From: Ruminococcus sp.
GTDB lineage: Bacteria > Bacillota > Clostridia > Oscillospirales > Ruminococcaceae
Direction of reading: 5' to 3'
Length of the DNA stretch: 35,464 nt
NCBI GenBank assembly: GCA_017519145.1
Contig: JAFWTA010000016.1
Location: 1 to 35,464, forward strand
Under the pieces are notes generated by a model that was not told where the DNA came from, did no database searches, and saw only the letters and a program-made list of their open reading frames with translations. How positions within the stretch are numbered: the stretch's first letter is position 1; every line of letters begins with the position of its first letter. Positions 22,130-31,502 of the stretch are shown here, piece after piece. The translations under genes and the position numbers were made by a program.

Positions 22130-24742
22130 TCAGATCACCCCGCAGATAACAGGCACGGCAACACTGAAGCCCAGTGCGGTCAGGAGCTGCATCATATCGG
22201 GAGTCACTGTGCTGAACACCACCTGAAGCTGCGGCACCATGACGGCTGCCGCAAGGACAGCCGCGGACAGTGCCGCAGCTCCCACAAGCTTCATATTGCC
22301 GAAGGGATTGAGCCTGAACAGCGACCGCTTCTCGGAGCGGCACTCGAAAACGTGTATCAGCTGTGATACCACAAGGGTGATGAGTGCAGCGGTGCGGCAG
22401 GCTTCAATGGAGCCGCCCATGCGCATGACGGTGCCGAAGCTTCCAAGTGTGGAAAGTCCGATAAGAATACCGCGGAACACTATCCGACGCATGAGTCCCC
22501 CCGAGAAAAAGCCCTCGTCGGAGCGCCTCGGCGGTCGGGACATTATGTCCTTCTCGGGAGGCTCCATGCCGAGGGCGACCGCAGGGAGCCCGTCGGTGAC
22601 AAGGTTCACCAGCAGTATCTGCACGGGCAGCAGCACCACGGGCATTCCCATGAGCAGTCCCAGAAACATGGTCAGCACCTCACCGATATTGCAGGACAGC
22701 AGGTACCGCACGAACTTCCGTATATTGGCATAAACGCAGCGTCCCTGCTCCACGGCGTTCACCAGTGTGGCAAGGTTGTCATCCATGAGGATAACGTCAG
22801 CCGCCTGCTTGGTGACGTCGGTGCCCGTAACTCCCATAGCCACGCCCACATCGGCTTCCTTGACCGCAGGAGCGTCATTGACGCCGTCCCCCGTCATAGT
22901 GACTATCTCGCCGCGGCGGCGGAAGCTGCGGACAATGCGGAGCTTATGCACGGGCTCCACCCTCGCAAACACCGTATATTCGCCGATACAGCGGTCCAGC
23001 TCCTCGTCGGAGAGACAGTCCAGCTCCGCCCCCGTCATAGCCTTGCCGCCTTTGAGCAGTCCTGCCTTTTTAGCAACTGCCACGGCGGTATTTTTATGGT
23101 CTCCCGTTATCATCACCGTCTTTACGGAAGCCGCACTGCACTTGCGGATAGCGGTCTTTGCCTCCTCACGGGGCGGGTCGGTCATGCCTGCAAAGCCGAG
23201 AAATACAAGATCACGGCGCTGAGGGTCAAGTCCCTCCGAGGTGCAGACCGCCAGCGCGAGGACTCTCAAGGCCCTCTGTGACATATCCTCCGCCCTTTCC
23301 GCAAGGCTCCTCCTCATGGCAGCAGTCATAGGCACAGCCTTTCCGCTGCTATCCAGATACATTGAGCACCTCGGCAGCAGCACCTCCTCCGCACCCTTGA
23401 AATAGATACGCTTTTCGCTGCCGCAGACAACGTGTACCGCCATGAAACGGGTCTCGCTGTCAAAGGGGAATTCCCCTATGCTGCGGTATCCTGCGGAAAG
23501 AGACTGCCTTGTGATGCCTGCCTTTGCCGCCGCGATGAGGAGAGCCGCTTCGGTTGGGTCTCCGGTTACGCTCCACTCGCCCTTGCCTGCGAGAGTACCT
23601 CTGTTGCGGCTTTTGGGCGGCTCCTGAGCGCTTATCTCCGCGGTGGAGCACAGGACTCCGCAGCGCAGAGCCGCCGACAGAGCCTTTTCCGTCACGGGAT
23701 TTACTGCGATCTCGCCCTTGGTGACGGCTCCGCTGACCCGATAGCCCATGCCGCTGAAAAGGTATGTATCTTCAGCCGTGGAAAGCTCCGTGACGGTCAT
23801 GCGGTTCTCGGTGATGGTGCCTGTTTTGTCGGAGCATATCACCGAGGTGCAGCCCAGAGTCTCAACGCTGTGGAGCTTGTTCACCAGCGCCTTCTGCTTC
23901 AGCATACGGCTCACTGCCAGTGCAAGGGCGATAGTCACCGTTGCAGGCAGTCCCTCGGGGATAGCGGCAATGGCTATGGTTATGCCCGTCATGAGCATAT
24001 CAAAGACGTTCTCGCCCCGAAGCACACCTGCTCCGAAGACAGCGATGCAGACCACAAGGCAGATGATGGCGACCACCTTGCCCAGCTCACCGAGGCGCTT
24101 CTGTAAGGGAGTGGGCTCCTTGTCGATATCGCGGAGCATCTCCGATATCCTGCCCATCTGGGTAGCCATGCCCGTAGCTATGACCCTTGCGCGGCAGGTA
24201 CCCTTGGTGGCAGAGGCTCCGCAGTAGACGATATTGCTCTTGTTGAGGGAGTTGTCGGTGTCGGACTCATCTCCTGCGGACTTCCCCACCGCCACGGACT
24301 CGCCTGTCAGCAGCGCCTCATCGGAAAAGAAGCCTGCCGCCTTCAGCACAGCGCAGTCCGCAGGGATACGGTCACCTGCTTCGAGCTCGATAACATCACC
24401 CGTCACAAGCTGCGAGGCGTCTATCTCTTTAAGCTTCCCGTCCCTCCAGCATTTTGCGGTGGGCGAGGTCATGGAGCGCAGGGCTTCCAGTGTATTCTCC
24501 GTGCGGTACTCCTGCACGAAGCCCAGTATGGCATTGAGGAGAACAATGAGGATTATAGTCACCGCGTCGGATATCTCCCCGAGGAGCACCGATATCACCG
24601 TAGCTCCCAGAAGTATCATCACCATAACGTCCCTGAACTGCCCGAGGAATATCCTCATGGGACCCGTTCTCCTGCTCTCCCCGAGAGTATTCTCCCCCTG
24701 TGCTTTCAGTCTTTCGGCAGCTTCCTTTTCTGTAAGACCCAT
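22130..24742 (-). CDS. SERCA/PMCA-type calcium-transporting P-type ATPase
   Basis: This 870-residue P2-type pump moves Ca2+ out of the cytosol at the expense of ATP. The ATG at 24742 follows AAAGGGTG. TGES is at 146-149 (actuator), the phosphorylated D305 is in DKTGT, and MTGDGVNDAPA closes the P domain. Calcium ligands of SERCA are conserved: IPEGLP in TM4 (E263), NIGEV in TM5 (Asn and Glu), and NLVTDGLP in TM6 (Asn, Thr, Asp). This supports calcium over H+ or Na+/K+. It stands alone, converging on mazF. Its start faces the potA operon across a repeat-filled gap. Confidence 0.93.
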   Translation of the reverse strand: MGLTEKEAAERLKAQGENTLGESRRTGPMRIFLGQFRDVMVMILLGATVISVLLGEISDAVTIILIVLLNAILGFVQEYRTENTLEALRSMTSPTAKCWRDGKLKEIDASQLVTGDVIELEAGDRIPADCAVLKAAGFFSDEALLTGESVAVGKSAGDESDTDNSLNKSNIVYCGASATKGTCRARVIATGMATQMGRISEMLRDIDKEPTPLQKRLGELGKVVAIICLVVCIAVFGAGVLRGENVFDMLMTGITIAIAAIPEGLPATVTIALALAVSRMLKQKALVNKLHSVETLGCTSVICSDKTGTITENRMTVTELSTAEDTYLFSGMGYRVSGAVTKGEIAVNPVTEKALSAALRCGVLCSTAEISAQEPPKSRNRGTLAGKGEWSVTGDPTEAALLIAAAKAGITRQSLSAGYRSIGEFPFDSETRFMAVHVVCGSEKRIYFKGAEEVLLPRCSMYLDSSGKAVPMTAAMRRSLAERAEDMSQRALRVLALAVCTSEGLDPQRRDLVFLGFAGMTDPPREEAKTAIRKCSAASVKTVMITGDHKNTAVAVAKKAGLLKGGKAMTGAELDCLSDEELDRCIGEYTVFARVEPVHKLRIVRSFRRRGEIVTMTGDGVNDAPAVKEADVGVAMGVTGTDVTKQAADVILMDDNLATLVNAVEQGRCVYANIRKFVRYLLSCNIGEVLTMFLGLLMGMPVVLLPVQILLVNLVTDGLPAVALGMEPPEKDIMSRPPRRSDEGFFSGGLMRRIVFRGILIGLSTLGSFGTVMRMGGSIEACRTAALITLVVSQLIHVFECRSEKRSLFRLNPFGNMKLVGAAALSAAVLAAAVMVPQLQVVFSTVTPDMMQLLTALGFSVAVPVICGVI

Positions 24743-24808
24743 ATTTTCACCCTTTCGCAAGCTTTGTCCTTAAAGGATATGCCTGCCCCTTCGGAATTAT
24801 TCTATGAG

Positions 24809-25000
24809 CGGGGAGCCCCCGCCGGCTGTTTCGCGGCAAAGTTCTTGTGCAGGGCAGCTTTTTCTCCGCGTTTCTTGCTATTTCTTCACTAATGTGCTAT
24901 AAGCGGGGAGCCCCCGCTGCCCTTTTCGCGGCAGAGTTCTTATACACGGCAGTTTTTTCGCCGCGTTTCTTGCTATTAATAAAATAATGTGCTATAATTA
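24809..25000. repeat. Array of two 94-bp promoter-hairpin repeats
   Basis: GCGGGGAGCCCCCGC hairpins lie at 24809-24823 and 24903-24917, 94 bp apart. Each is followed by TTTCGCGG, about 30 bp, CCGCG, and then TTGCTA-17-TATAA(G/T). The first unit's -10 (TATAAG, 24898-24903) abuts the second hairpin. The family is the same as at 17274-17560. There the hairpin is GCGGCG-AGC-CGCCGC, so the stem bases differ in a compensatory way. The 321-bp gap (24743-25063) otherwise holds no gene. Confidence 0.9.
24970..24998 (+). promoter_or_regulatory. Promoter of potABCD in the last repeat unit
   Basis: TTGCTA (24970-24975) and TATAAT (24993-24998) are 17 bp apart, giving a leader of about 58 bases to potA. 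An earlier copy of the promoter (24875-24903, TTGCTA-17-TATAAG) lies in the first unit. Confidence 0.82.
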
Positions 25001-25063
25001 ATCATATTTTATCGGTTATGCAGCTGCACCGTACTTTATCAGAAAAGGAAGGGATCCGGAAAA

Positions 25064-26116
25064 ATGGAAAATATCGTCAGCTTAAAGGATATCATCGTGG
25101 AATTTGAGGAGGGCGAGCGTATCCTCAAAAACATCAGTCTCGACATCAAGGATAAGGAGTTCGTTACCTTTCTCGGGCCTTCGGGCTGCGGAAAGACCAC
25201 CACTCTCCGCATAATCGCAGGATTTCTCGAGCCCACCAGCGGAGATGTGTTCTTCGACGGCAAGCGCATAAACGGAGTTCCGCCCCACAAGCGCAACGTC
25301 AACACCGTATTCCAGCGCTATGCACTTTTCCCCCACCTCAACGTCTATGAGAACATTGCTTTCGGACTCAGAGTCAAGAACACTCCCGAAAAGGAAATAG
25401 TGAAACGCGTAGGAGAAATGCTTGAGCTGGTGAACCTTATGGGCTTTGAGAAGCGCTCCATAAACCGTCTTTCCGGCGGTCAGCAGCAGCGTGTCGCCAT
25501 TGCCCGTGCTCTGGTGAACCACCCCAAGGTGCTCCTCCTTGACGAGCCTCTGGGAGCTCTTGACCTGAAGCTGAGGAAGGAGATGCAGATAGAGCTCCGC
25601 CGCATTCAGCAGGAGCTGGAGCTGACTTTCGTCTACGTTACCCACGATCAGGAGGAAGCTCTCACCATGAGCGACAGCATCGTTGTCATGAACAACGGCT
25701 ATATCCAGCAGATAGGCTCCCCTACGGACATTTACAACGAGCCTGTCAACGCATTCGTTGCCGACTTCATCGGCGAGAGCAACATCGTCAACGGCTGTAT
25801 GCCCGAGGACTGCGTGGTAGAGTTCACGGGACGCCGCTTTGAATGCGTGGACAAGGGCTTTGACCCCAACGAGACCGTTGACGTCGTTATCCGTCCCGAG
25901 GACGTTAAGGTGATCCCTGCGGAAAAAGCCAAGCTGACGGGCATAGTTGAGTCCGTGGTGTTCAAGGGCGTTCACTACGAGATGATAGTTGACGGCGTTG
26001 ACCACAAGTGGGTGATACACTCCACAAAGGCTGAGCCCGTGGGACAGATGATAGGCATGACCTTTGACCCCTTCGATATACATATCATGAAGAAAACGGA
26101 GGACAGTGCAGAATGA
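25064..26116 (+). CDS. potA: Spermidine/putrescine ABC transporter ATP-binding protein
   Basis: This is the ATPase subunit of the polyamine importer. The 350 residues have Walker [10 protein letters not shown] at 38-46, Q-loop Q84, signature LSGGQQQR at 136-143, Walker B LLLDEP at 157-162, the H-loop in YVTHDQEEA, and a C-terminal TOBE regulatory domain ([10 protein letters not shown] onward). It starts the potABCD operon, and its stop overlaps potB by ATGA. Other ABC importers of the CUT family look similar, but the neighbours fix the call. GGAAGGGATCCGG precedes the ATG. Confidence 0.95.
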   Translation: MENIVSLKDIIVEFEEGERILKNISLDIKDKEFVTFLGPSGCGKTTTLRIIAGFLEPTSGDVFFDGKRINGVPPHKRNVNTVFQRYALFPHLNVYENIAFGLRVKNTPEKEIVKRVGEMLELVNLMGFEKRSINRLSGGQQQRVAIARALVNHPKVLLLDEPLGALDLKLRKEMQIELRRIQQELELTFVYVTHDQEEALTMSDSIVVMNNGYIQQIGSPTDIYNEPVNAFVADFIGESNIVNGCMPEDCVVEFTGRRFECVDKGFDPNETVDVVIRPEDVKVIPAEKAKLTGIVESVVFKGVHYEMIVDGVDHKWVIHSTKAEPVGQMIGMTFDPFDIHIMKKTEDSAE

Positions 26117-26916
26117 AGCTGAAATATTTCTCCGCTCCCTATCTGGTGTGGATGATCATATTCATACTGGTCCCACTGCTGATGATAGGATTTTTCGCCC
26201 TCACCGACGACAACGGATTTACGCTGAAGTACATCTCCGACGTGGGACAGTATGCAAACATATTCGTCCGCTCAATATGGCTGTCACTTATCGCCACGGC
26301 TATCTGCCTTGTGGTGGCATATCCCGTTTCATTCATACTCTCCCGTATGGAGAAGCACAAGCAGGGCACCATGCTCATGATAGTAATGCTGCCCATGTGG
26401 ATGAACTTCCTCCTGCGAACCTACGCATGGATGACTCTCCTCGGCAACAACGGCATAATCAACCACCTGCTCGGACTTGCGGGACTGGGATCCTACAAGC
26501 TCATAAACACCTCGGGAGCGGTAGTCCTCGGCATGGTCTACAACTACCTGCCCTTTATGATACTGCCGCTGTACTCGGTGATGGTGAAGATAGACCGGTC
26601 ACTGTTTGAAGCGGCGTCCGATCTTGGATGCAGCTCGGGACAGACTCTTTTCCGCGTCATAATCCCACTGAGCGTTCCCGGTATCACCTCCGGCGTCACC
26701 ATGGTATTCGTGCCTGCCATCTCCACATTCATTATTTCCCGTATGCTGGGCGGCGGCTCGAACCTCCTCATAGGCGACCTCATCGAGATGCAGTTCCTCG
26801 GAAACGCCTATAATCCTCACCTTGGCGCAGCTATCTCGCTGGTGCTCATGGTGATAATCCTCGTTATCATGACCGTCATGAATCAGTTCGATCCCGACGA
26901 TCAGGTACTTATGTAA
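26113..26916 (+). CDS. potB: Spermidine/putrescine ABC transporter permease
   Basis: This is a 267-residue inner-membrane permease with about six helices. The EAA loop that docks on PotA reads [20 protein letters not shown], with the usual Gly. [15 protein letters not shown] is typical of PotB. It overlaps potA by four bases and is followed 12 bp later by potC, with GGAGG before that start. Confidence 0.93.
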   Translation: MKLKYFSAPYLVWMIIFILVPLLMIGFFALTDDNGFTLKYISDVGQYANIFVRSIWLSLIATAICLVVAYPVSFILSRMEKHKQGTMLMIVMLPMWMNFLLRTYAWMTLLGNNGIINHLLGLAGLGSYKLINTSGAVVLGMVYNYLPFMILPLYSVMVKIDRSLFEAASDLGCSSGQTLFRVIIPLSVPGITSGVTMVFVPAISTFIISRMLGGGSNLLIGDLIEMQFLGNAYNPHLGAAISLVLMVIILVIMTVMNQFDPDDQVLM

Positions 26917-26928
26917 GGAGGCGGCACT

Positions 26929-27729
26929 ATGAAAAAACTCGGAAAACTCTATCTGGTACTGGTGCTGCTGTTCCTGTATGTGCCCATATTCGTGCTCATC
27001 GTGTTCTCATTCAACGAGACCAAGAGCAGAAGCGTTTTCAGCGGCTTTACGCTGGACTGGTACAAGCGCCTGTTCCACAACAGGATAATCATTTCCTCAC
27101 TGATAAACACTATCATAATCGCCTCCATCGCCAGCGTGGTCTCAACAGTTCTGGGAACCCTTGCGGCTATCGGCATAAACAGCATGAGAAAGGTGCCGAA
27201 GGCTGTGGTAATGAACATCACCAATATGCCTATCATCAATCCCGAGATCGTAACGGGTGTTTCACTCATGCTCCTGTTCGTATTCTTCGCCGCAAGAATG
27301 AATCTGGAATTCGGCTTCGTGACCCTGCTCATCGCCCATATAACCTTTGATGTGCCCTATGTCATACTCAATGTAATGCCGAAATTCAATCAGATGGATC
27401 CCCATCTCTATGAAGCCGCACAGGACCTTGGATGCAGTCCCTTCAAGGCATTCCGCAAGGTCGTTCTCCCCGAGATAATGCCCGGCGTTGTCAGCGGCTT
27501 CCTCATGTCATTCACCTACTCGCTGGACGACTTCGTGGTCAGCTACTTCACCACAGGCTCAACCTCACAGACCCTGCCCATAACCATATACTCCATGACC
27601 CGAAGAAAGGTATCCCCCGAGATCAATGCACTTTCCACCCTTATCTTCATCGCTGTCATCATAGTCCTCATAGTTAAGAACGCCATCGAGAACAGAGCGG
27701 CTAAAAAGAGCGGCACAAAGGAGGACTGA
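26929..27729 (+). CDS. potC: Spermidine/putrescine ABC transporter permease
   Basis: This is the second permease, 266 residues and six helices, with the EAA loop EAAQDLGCSPFKAFRKVVLP. The N-terminal YVPIFVLIVFSFNETKS and SLDDFVVSYFTTG segments are characteristic of PotC. GGAGG lies 8 bases before the ATG. potD starts 2 bp after its stop. Confidence 0.94.
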   Translation: MKKLGKLYLVLVLLFLYVPIFVLIVFSFNETKSRSVFSGFTLDWYKRLFHNRIIISSLINTIIIASIASVVSTVLGTLAAIGINSMRKVPKAVVMNITNMPIINPEIVTGVSLMLLFVFFAARMNLEFGFVTLLIAHITFDVPYVILNVMPKFNQMDPHLYEAAQDLGCSPFKAFRKVVLPEIMPGVVSGFLMSFTYSLDDFVVSYFTTGSTSQTLPITIYSMTRRKVSPEINALSTLIFIAVIIVLIVKNAIENRAAKKSGTKED

Positions 27730-27731
27730 AC

Positions 27732-29003
27732 ATGAAAAAGAAGGTATTTTCACTGCTTCTGGCTTCCCTTGTGGGCGTTTCGGCTCTATGGAGCTGTGCA
27801 TCCGACACTGCCGAGGAGGAGGACACCGAGGAGGAGAGCTCCGCTCAGACCCTCACTGTCTCCGACCCCGATTACTACACCCGATTCAAGGGACAGAATA
27901 TCTCCATTAACGTCTATAACTGGGGAGAATACATCTCCACAGGCGCCGACGAGGGAACTCTCGACGTAAACGGCGAATTTGAAAAGCTGACGGGCATAAA
28001 GGTCAACTACACCAACTATGCCACCAACGAGGAACTCTACGCCAAGCTCAAGGGCGGAGCGGCTTCCTATGACGTCATAATCCCCTCCGATTACATGATA
28101 AGCAAGATGATAAAGGAGGGCATGGTGCAGAAGCTGGACATGGACAACATCCCCAACTTCAGCTACATCATGGACAATTTCCGAAATCAGGCATACGACC
28201 CCGCAAATGAGTACTCCGTCCCCTATACATGGGGAACCGTGGGAATAATCTACGATACCACAATGGTGGATATACCCAAGGAGGAAATAGACTGGGACCT
28301 GCTCTGGAACGAGGACTACGCCGACCAGATACTCATGTTCGACAATCCCCGTGACGCCTTCGCCATTGCGGAGATAATGCAGGGCTACTCTCTCAACACC
28401 GAGAACTTCGACGAGCTGGAGGACGCCGCAAACAAGCTGAAAAAGCAGAAGCGCATCGTTCAGGGCTACGTCATGGACGAGGTATTCGACAAAATGGAGG
28501 CAGGCGACGCTCTTATCGCGCCCTACTATGCAGGCGACGCCCTGACTATACTTGAGGGCAACGACTCCCTCGACTTCGTAGTGCCGAAAAGCGGTACCAA
28601 CCTCTTTGTGGACGCCATGTGCATACCCGCTGCCGCAAGACAGAAAGAAGCGGCTGAGATGTACATAAACTTCATGTGCGAGCCCGATATAGCCTTTGCA
28701 AATATCGACTATATCTGCTATTCTACACCTCATCAGGCGGCTTATGATATGCTGGACGACGATGTGAAGAACAGTCCCGTATCCTATCCCGACAGTCAGT
28801 TCATCGCCGACAAGACCACTGTTTTCGTAAACCTGTCCGACGAGGCAAACCTGAAAATGCAGAACCTGTGGACGGACATGAAGTCCGCCGAGGACGAGAA
28901 CTCCAACCGCTGGATAGTCCCCGTATTCCTCATATTCTGCGTCCTGCTCATGATATTCGTCCTCGTAAGGCGCTATATCAGGCGCAAAAAGGATATATTC
29001 TGA
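27732..29003 (+). CDS. potD: Spermidine/putrescine-binding lipoprotein with C-terminal membrane anchor
   Basis: This is the substrate-binding protein of the importer. It has a signal peptide with a lipobox-like ALWSC (Cys at about 22) and an acidic linker. The solute-binding domain contains YNWGEYIS and VPYTWGTVGIIYD, which line the polyamine site in PotD. The 423-residue protein is longer than usual. Its last 30 residues form a hydrophobic helix (about 394-413, VPVFLIFCVLLMIFVLV) followed by RRYIRRKKDIF, that is, a second membrane anchor. It is the last gene of the operon; a hairpin lies just after the stop. Confidence 0.92.
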   Translation: MKKKVFSLLLASLVGVSALWSCASDTAEEEDTEEESSAQTLTVSDPDYYTRFKGQNISINVYNWGEYISTGADEGTLDVNGEFEKLTGIKVNYTNYATNEELYAKLKGGAASYDVIIPSDYMISKMIKEGMVQKLDMDNIPNFSYIMDNFRNQAYDPANEYSVPYTWGTVGIIYDTTMVDIPKEEIDWDLLWNEDYADQILMFDNPRDAFAIAEIMQGYSLNTENFDELEDAANKLKKQKRIVQGYVMDEVFDKMEAGDALIAPYYAGDALTILEGNDSLDFVVPKSGTNLFVDAMCIPAAARQKEAAEMYINFMCEPDIAFANIDYICYSTPHQAAYDMLDDDVKNSPVSYPDSQFIADKTTVFVNLSDEANLKMQNLWTDMKSAEDENSNRWIVPVFLIFCVLLMIFVLVRRYIRRKKDIF

Positions 29004-29021
29004 GGGAGAGCGGTCTCTCCC
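29004..29021 (+). terminator. Hairpin after potD
   Basis: GGGAGAG (29004-29010) pairs with CTCTCCC (29015-29021) over a CGGT tetraloop, immediately after the potD stop. There is no T run, so it may stabilise the 3' end or terminate only weakly. The AEC permease gene 22 bp later may be read through. Confidence 0.5.
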
Positions 29022-29042
29022 CCGTCAAGGTAGTGATAACTT

Positions 29043-29999
29043 TTGTTTCTTAAAAATCTGATGTTCAGCCTCAACGCCACCGTCCCCGTATTCCTGATGA
29101 TGGTGTTCGGCTGGTTCGTCCACAGGATAAAGCTTCTGGACGACAACGCAACATCGCAGATAAATAAATTCGTGTTCCGCACACTGCTCCCTGCCCTGCT
29201 TTTCATGGACCTGTCCACCGCGGACTTCCGCAGGGTATGGGACGGTAAATTCGTCCTTTTCTGTATGGGTGCCACCCTCCTCAGCGTGGGCGTGGCAGTG
29301 GTCTATTCCCTCATTGTGGGAAAGGGCTGCGAAAGGGGCGAGATAATACAGGCGAGCTACCGCAGCAGCGCTGCTGTGCTGGGCATAGCCTTCGTCAACA
29401 ACATCTACGGTCACTCCACTATGGCGGCGCTGATGATAGTGGGAACTGTTCCCCTTTACAACGTCATTGCCGTCACCGCTCTGGCTGTGACCTCTCCCGA
29501 CAAGGACAAGAGCCGCGGAAAGTCAGCTGTGGCACTGAACACGCTGAAAAGCATAGTCACCAACCCCATTATCCTCGGCATTGCCGTGGGAATGATATGG
29601 TCACTGCTGAAAATACCGCAGCCCGTTATACTGTCAAAGTCCGTGACCTATCTGGGGAACATGGCGACTCCCCTGTCCCTTATCGCTCTCGGAGCTTCCT
29701 TCAAATTCGGCGAGGCAAAAGGAAAACTGCCTGTTACATTGGGCATCGCCGCTCTGAAGCTGGTGATGTTCTGCGCCGTATTCCTGCCCGTGGCTGTAAA
29801 GCTGGGCTTCCGCGGCGAAAAGCTCATAGCCATACTGGTAATGCTGGGAAGCGCCACCACGGGAAGCTGCTTCGTCATGGCAAAAAATCTCGGACACAAG
29901 GGCACCATCACCGCCTTTGCGGTCATGCTTACCACCCTGCTCAGCGCCTTTACACTGACGGGCTGGCTGTTCGTGCTGAAAACTCTGGGATACATCTGA
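29043..29999 (+). CDS. AEC-family permease (auxin efflux carrier-like)
   Basis: This 318-residue membrane protein has about ten helices in two halves. VPVFLMMVFGWFVHRIKLLDD at the N-terminus, the inter-half NPIILGIAVGMI, and LSLIALGASF are the standard AEC patterns. Bacterial members export or import organic acids such as malate or malonate; the substrate here is unknown. The start is uncertain: TTG at 29043 with a distant AAGG, or ATG at 29061 without a ribosome site. The TTG keeps the usual N-terminal length. It lies 39 bp after potD and may be co-transcribed, although polyamine transport is not a known AEC role. Confidence 0.85.
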   Translation: MFLKNLMFSLNATVPVFLMMVFGWFVHRIKLLDDNATSQINKFVFRTLLPALLFMDLSTADFRRVWDGKFVLFCMGATLLSVGVAVVYSLIVGKGCERGEIIQASYRSSAAVLGIAFVNNIYGHSTMAALMIVGTVPLYNVIAVTALAVTSPDKDKSRGKSAVALNTLKSIVTNPIILGIAVGMIWSLLKIPQPVILSKSVTYLGNMATPLSLIALGASFKFGEAKGKLPVTLGIAALKLVMFCAVFLPVAVKLGFRGEKLIAILVMLGSATTGSCFVMAKNLGHKGTITAFAVMLTTLLSAFTLTGWLFVLKTLGYI

Positions 30000-30008
30000 C
30001 GGCAGCAC

Positions 30009-30037
30009 TTGCATTCCGCGCCGGAAAGGTGTATAGT
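30009..30037 (+). promoter_or_regulatory. Promoter for the zinc-ribbon membrane protein gene
   Basis: TTGCAT (30009-30014) and TATAGT (30032-30037) are 17 bp apart, followed by an AT-rich leader and AAAGGAGG before the ATG at 30073. Confidence 0.65.
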
Positions 30038-30072
30038 TATATTAAGATATATGGTTTAAAGGAGGACTAATC

Positions 30073-30786
30073 ATGCCATTCTGTACTCAGTGCGGAAGAC
30101 CTCTCGCTGAGGGCGAGACCTGCTCATGCAGGAACAATTCCGCCAATACCACACCACCACCGCCGCAGTCTCAGTATAACAGCTACGGCTATCAGCCCTA
30201 TCAGCAAGGCTATCCGCAGGATCCCTACGGCTACGGTCAGCCCTATCCGCCCTACGCTCAGCAGAAAAAGAGCAATGGCTGGATAATAGGACTGGTCATC
30301 GGAATAGTTCTGCTGTTCGCACTCATAGGCGCAGCCATATTCGTTCCCGCAATGCTGGGATATACCCACAAGTCAAAGCTGATGGAAATAAGAAATGACG
30401 CAAGGACTCTGGCAAATACAGCAAATATGGTCTTGGTGGAAATGGACGAAAAAGGCGCCGACCTGAAGGGGGTATACATAATCAGCTCCGATGAAAAGGA
30501 CAACGTGGCTGTTTCGCTTGATACGGACAAATTCTATACGGAACTCAACAAGTACTTTTCAGACGCGGATAAGTACAAATACTTCATCGTTATCAGGAAC
30601 GGTGCTGTGGAGTACGCTGCAATAGCTGAAAGCTGGACGAAAAAGACCGAGATGATCGGCACATATCCCGTCAACTATAACGATAAGATTCGTCTGTACA
30701 CAAAGGACAATACCCTAAAATTCGGCGATGAGAAAACTACTCTGGACAGTATCTACTGGGCGGCATACGACGAGATATTCAAGTGA
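30073..30786 (+). CDS. Zinc-ribbon / single-TM protein with pilin-like segment
   Basis: This is a 237-residue protein in four parts. It starts with a mini zinc ribbon (FCTQCGRPL with a later CSC, residues 4-19). A Pro/Tyr/Gln-rich linker runs from about 29 to 65, followed by one membrane helix (about 69-95). The C-terminal domain is outside the cell, if the ribbon is inside. The helix and what follows (IGAAIFVPAMLGYTHKSKL, then NDARTLANTANMVL) look like the N-terminal helix of type IV pilin-like proteins, but the pre-pilin cleavage motif is absent. The function is unknown. It has its own promoter and a strong terminator. Confidence 0.7.
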   Translation: MPFCTQCGRPLAEGETCSCRNNSANTTPPPPQSQYNSYGYQPYQQGYPQDPYGYGQPYPPYAQQKKSNGWIIGLVIGIVLLFALIGAAIFVPAMLGYTHKSKLMEIRNDARTLANTANMVLVEMDEKGADLKGVYIISSDEKDNVAVSLDTDKFYTELNKYFSDADKYKYFIVIRNGAVEYAAIAESWTKKTEMIGTYPVNYNDKIRLYTKDNTLKFGDEKTTLDSIYWAAYDEIFK

Positions 30787-30819
30787 TGAACGGCTCCCGC
30801 AACATACTGCCATAAATAA

Positions 30820-30858
30820 AGCCCCGAAGCGGTAATAAAACTGCTTCGGGGCTGTTTT
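30820..30858. terminator. Bidirectional terminator between converging genes
   Basis: AGCCCCGAAGC (30820-30830) pairs perfectly with GCTTCGGGGCT (30843-30853). It is followed by GTTTTTG on the plus strand and by TTTATTTAT on the minus strand. It serves the zinc-ribbon gene and, less strongly, the HAD phosphatase gene. Confidence 0.9.
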
Positions 30859-30866
30859 TGTCTCAT

Positions 30867-31502
30867 TTATTTGTCAAGCTCTTTCATAAGCCCGGGCAGG
30901 TCGCTGAAACGTTCAAGCTCGGGAACAGGCTGGTCTATAGTGCCGAAACCGTAGGCAGCATGGATAAAGTCTATACCTGCCTCCATGGTGGAGTCATAGT
31001 CGCCCTGTATGTCGCCCACATACCACGCCCTGTCAAGTCCGTTCCTGCTGACGATGAGAGCGATATTGCCGCCCTTGCCTTTTAGATTGTTGCCGTAGCA
31101 CTCTATATCGTCGAAATATTTCCCGAAGCCGTAATGCTCCAGAAATGTTTCTATATAGCCGCTCTGGCAGTTGCTTACGATGTAGAGATGATACTTTTTC
31201 TTCAGTCTCGCGAGTGTAGCCTCAAGGTCGGGATAGAGCACTCCGCCGTGCCTGAGGAGATACTGCTGCTCGTTATCGCAGCAGCGGTCGAGAAGCTCCC
31301 TGCGCTCCTCAAGGGGAAGGCTTCCGAAAAGGATATCCGCTATCCTGTCCATGGTAAGTCCCATAACGCCCATAACGTCCTGCTGAGTGATATCGGGGAA
31401 GTCATAGCCCAGCTCTCTTACCTTTTCTGTCCATGATATCGCCACATTCTCCGAGGAGTCCCAGAGTGTACCGTCCATATCGAAAATAATACCTTTTTTC
31501 AT
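30867..31502 (-). CDS. HAD-superfamily hydrolase (phosphatase, subfamily IA)
   Basis: This is a 211-residue HAD phosphatase. Motif I is FDMDGTLWDS (nucleophile D8, acid/base D10), motif II is IVSNC, and motif IV is YVGDIQGDYDS. A helical cap lies between motifs I and II. The type resembles phosphoglycolate phosphatase and other small-molecule phosphatases. It overlaps the glycerol-1-phosphate dehydrogenase-like gene by ATGA and has GGAGGAG before the start. A phosphate ester handled by that enzyme is therefore a possible substrate, which is inference. It is the last gene of the operon that starts at 35197. Confidence 0.85.
   Translation of the reverse strand: MKKGIIFDMDGTLWDSSENVAISWTEKVRELGYDFPDITQQDVMGVMGLTMDRIADILFGSLPLEERRELLDRCCDNEQQYLLRHGGVLYPDLEATLARLKKKYHLYIVSNCQSGYIETFLEHYGFGKYFDDIECYGNNLKGKGGNIALIVSRNGLDRAWYVGDIQGDYDSTMEAGIDFIHAAYGFGTIDQPVPELERFSDLPGLMKELDK

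Noticed and set aside
25082-26083. Long open minus-strand frame opposite potA
   Set aside because: It is wholly antisense to a textbook ABC ATPase gene; the composition (His/Val/Leu-rich) is typical of a shadow frame.
27786-28733. Long open minus-strand frame opposite potD
   Set aside because: It is antisense to potD with no start signal and no domain pattern.
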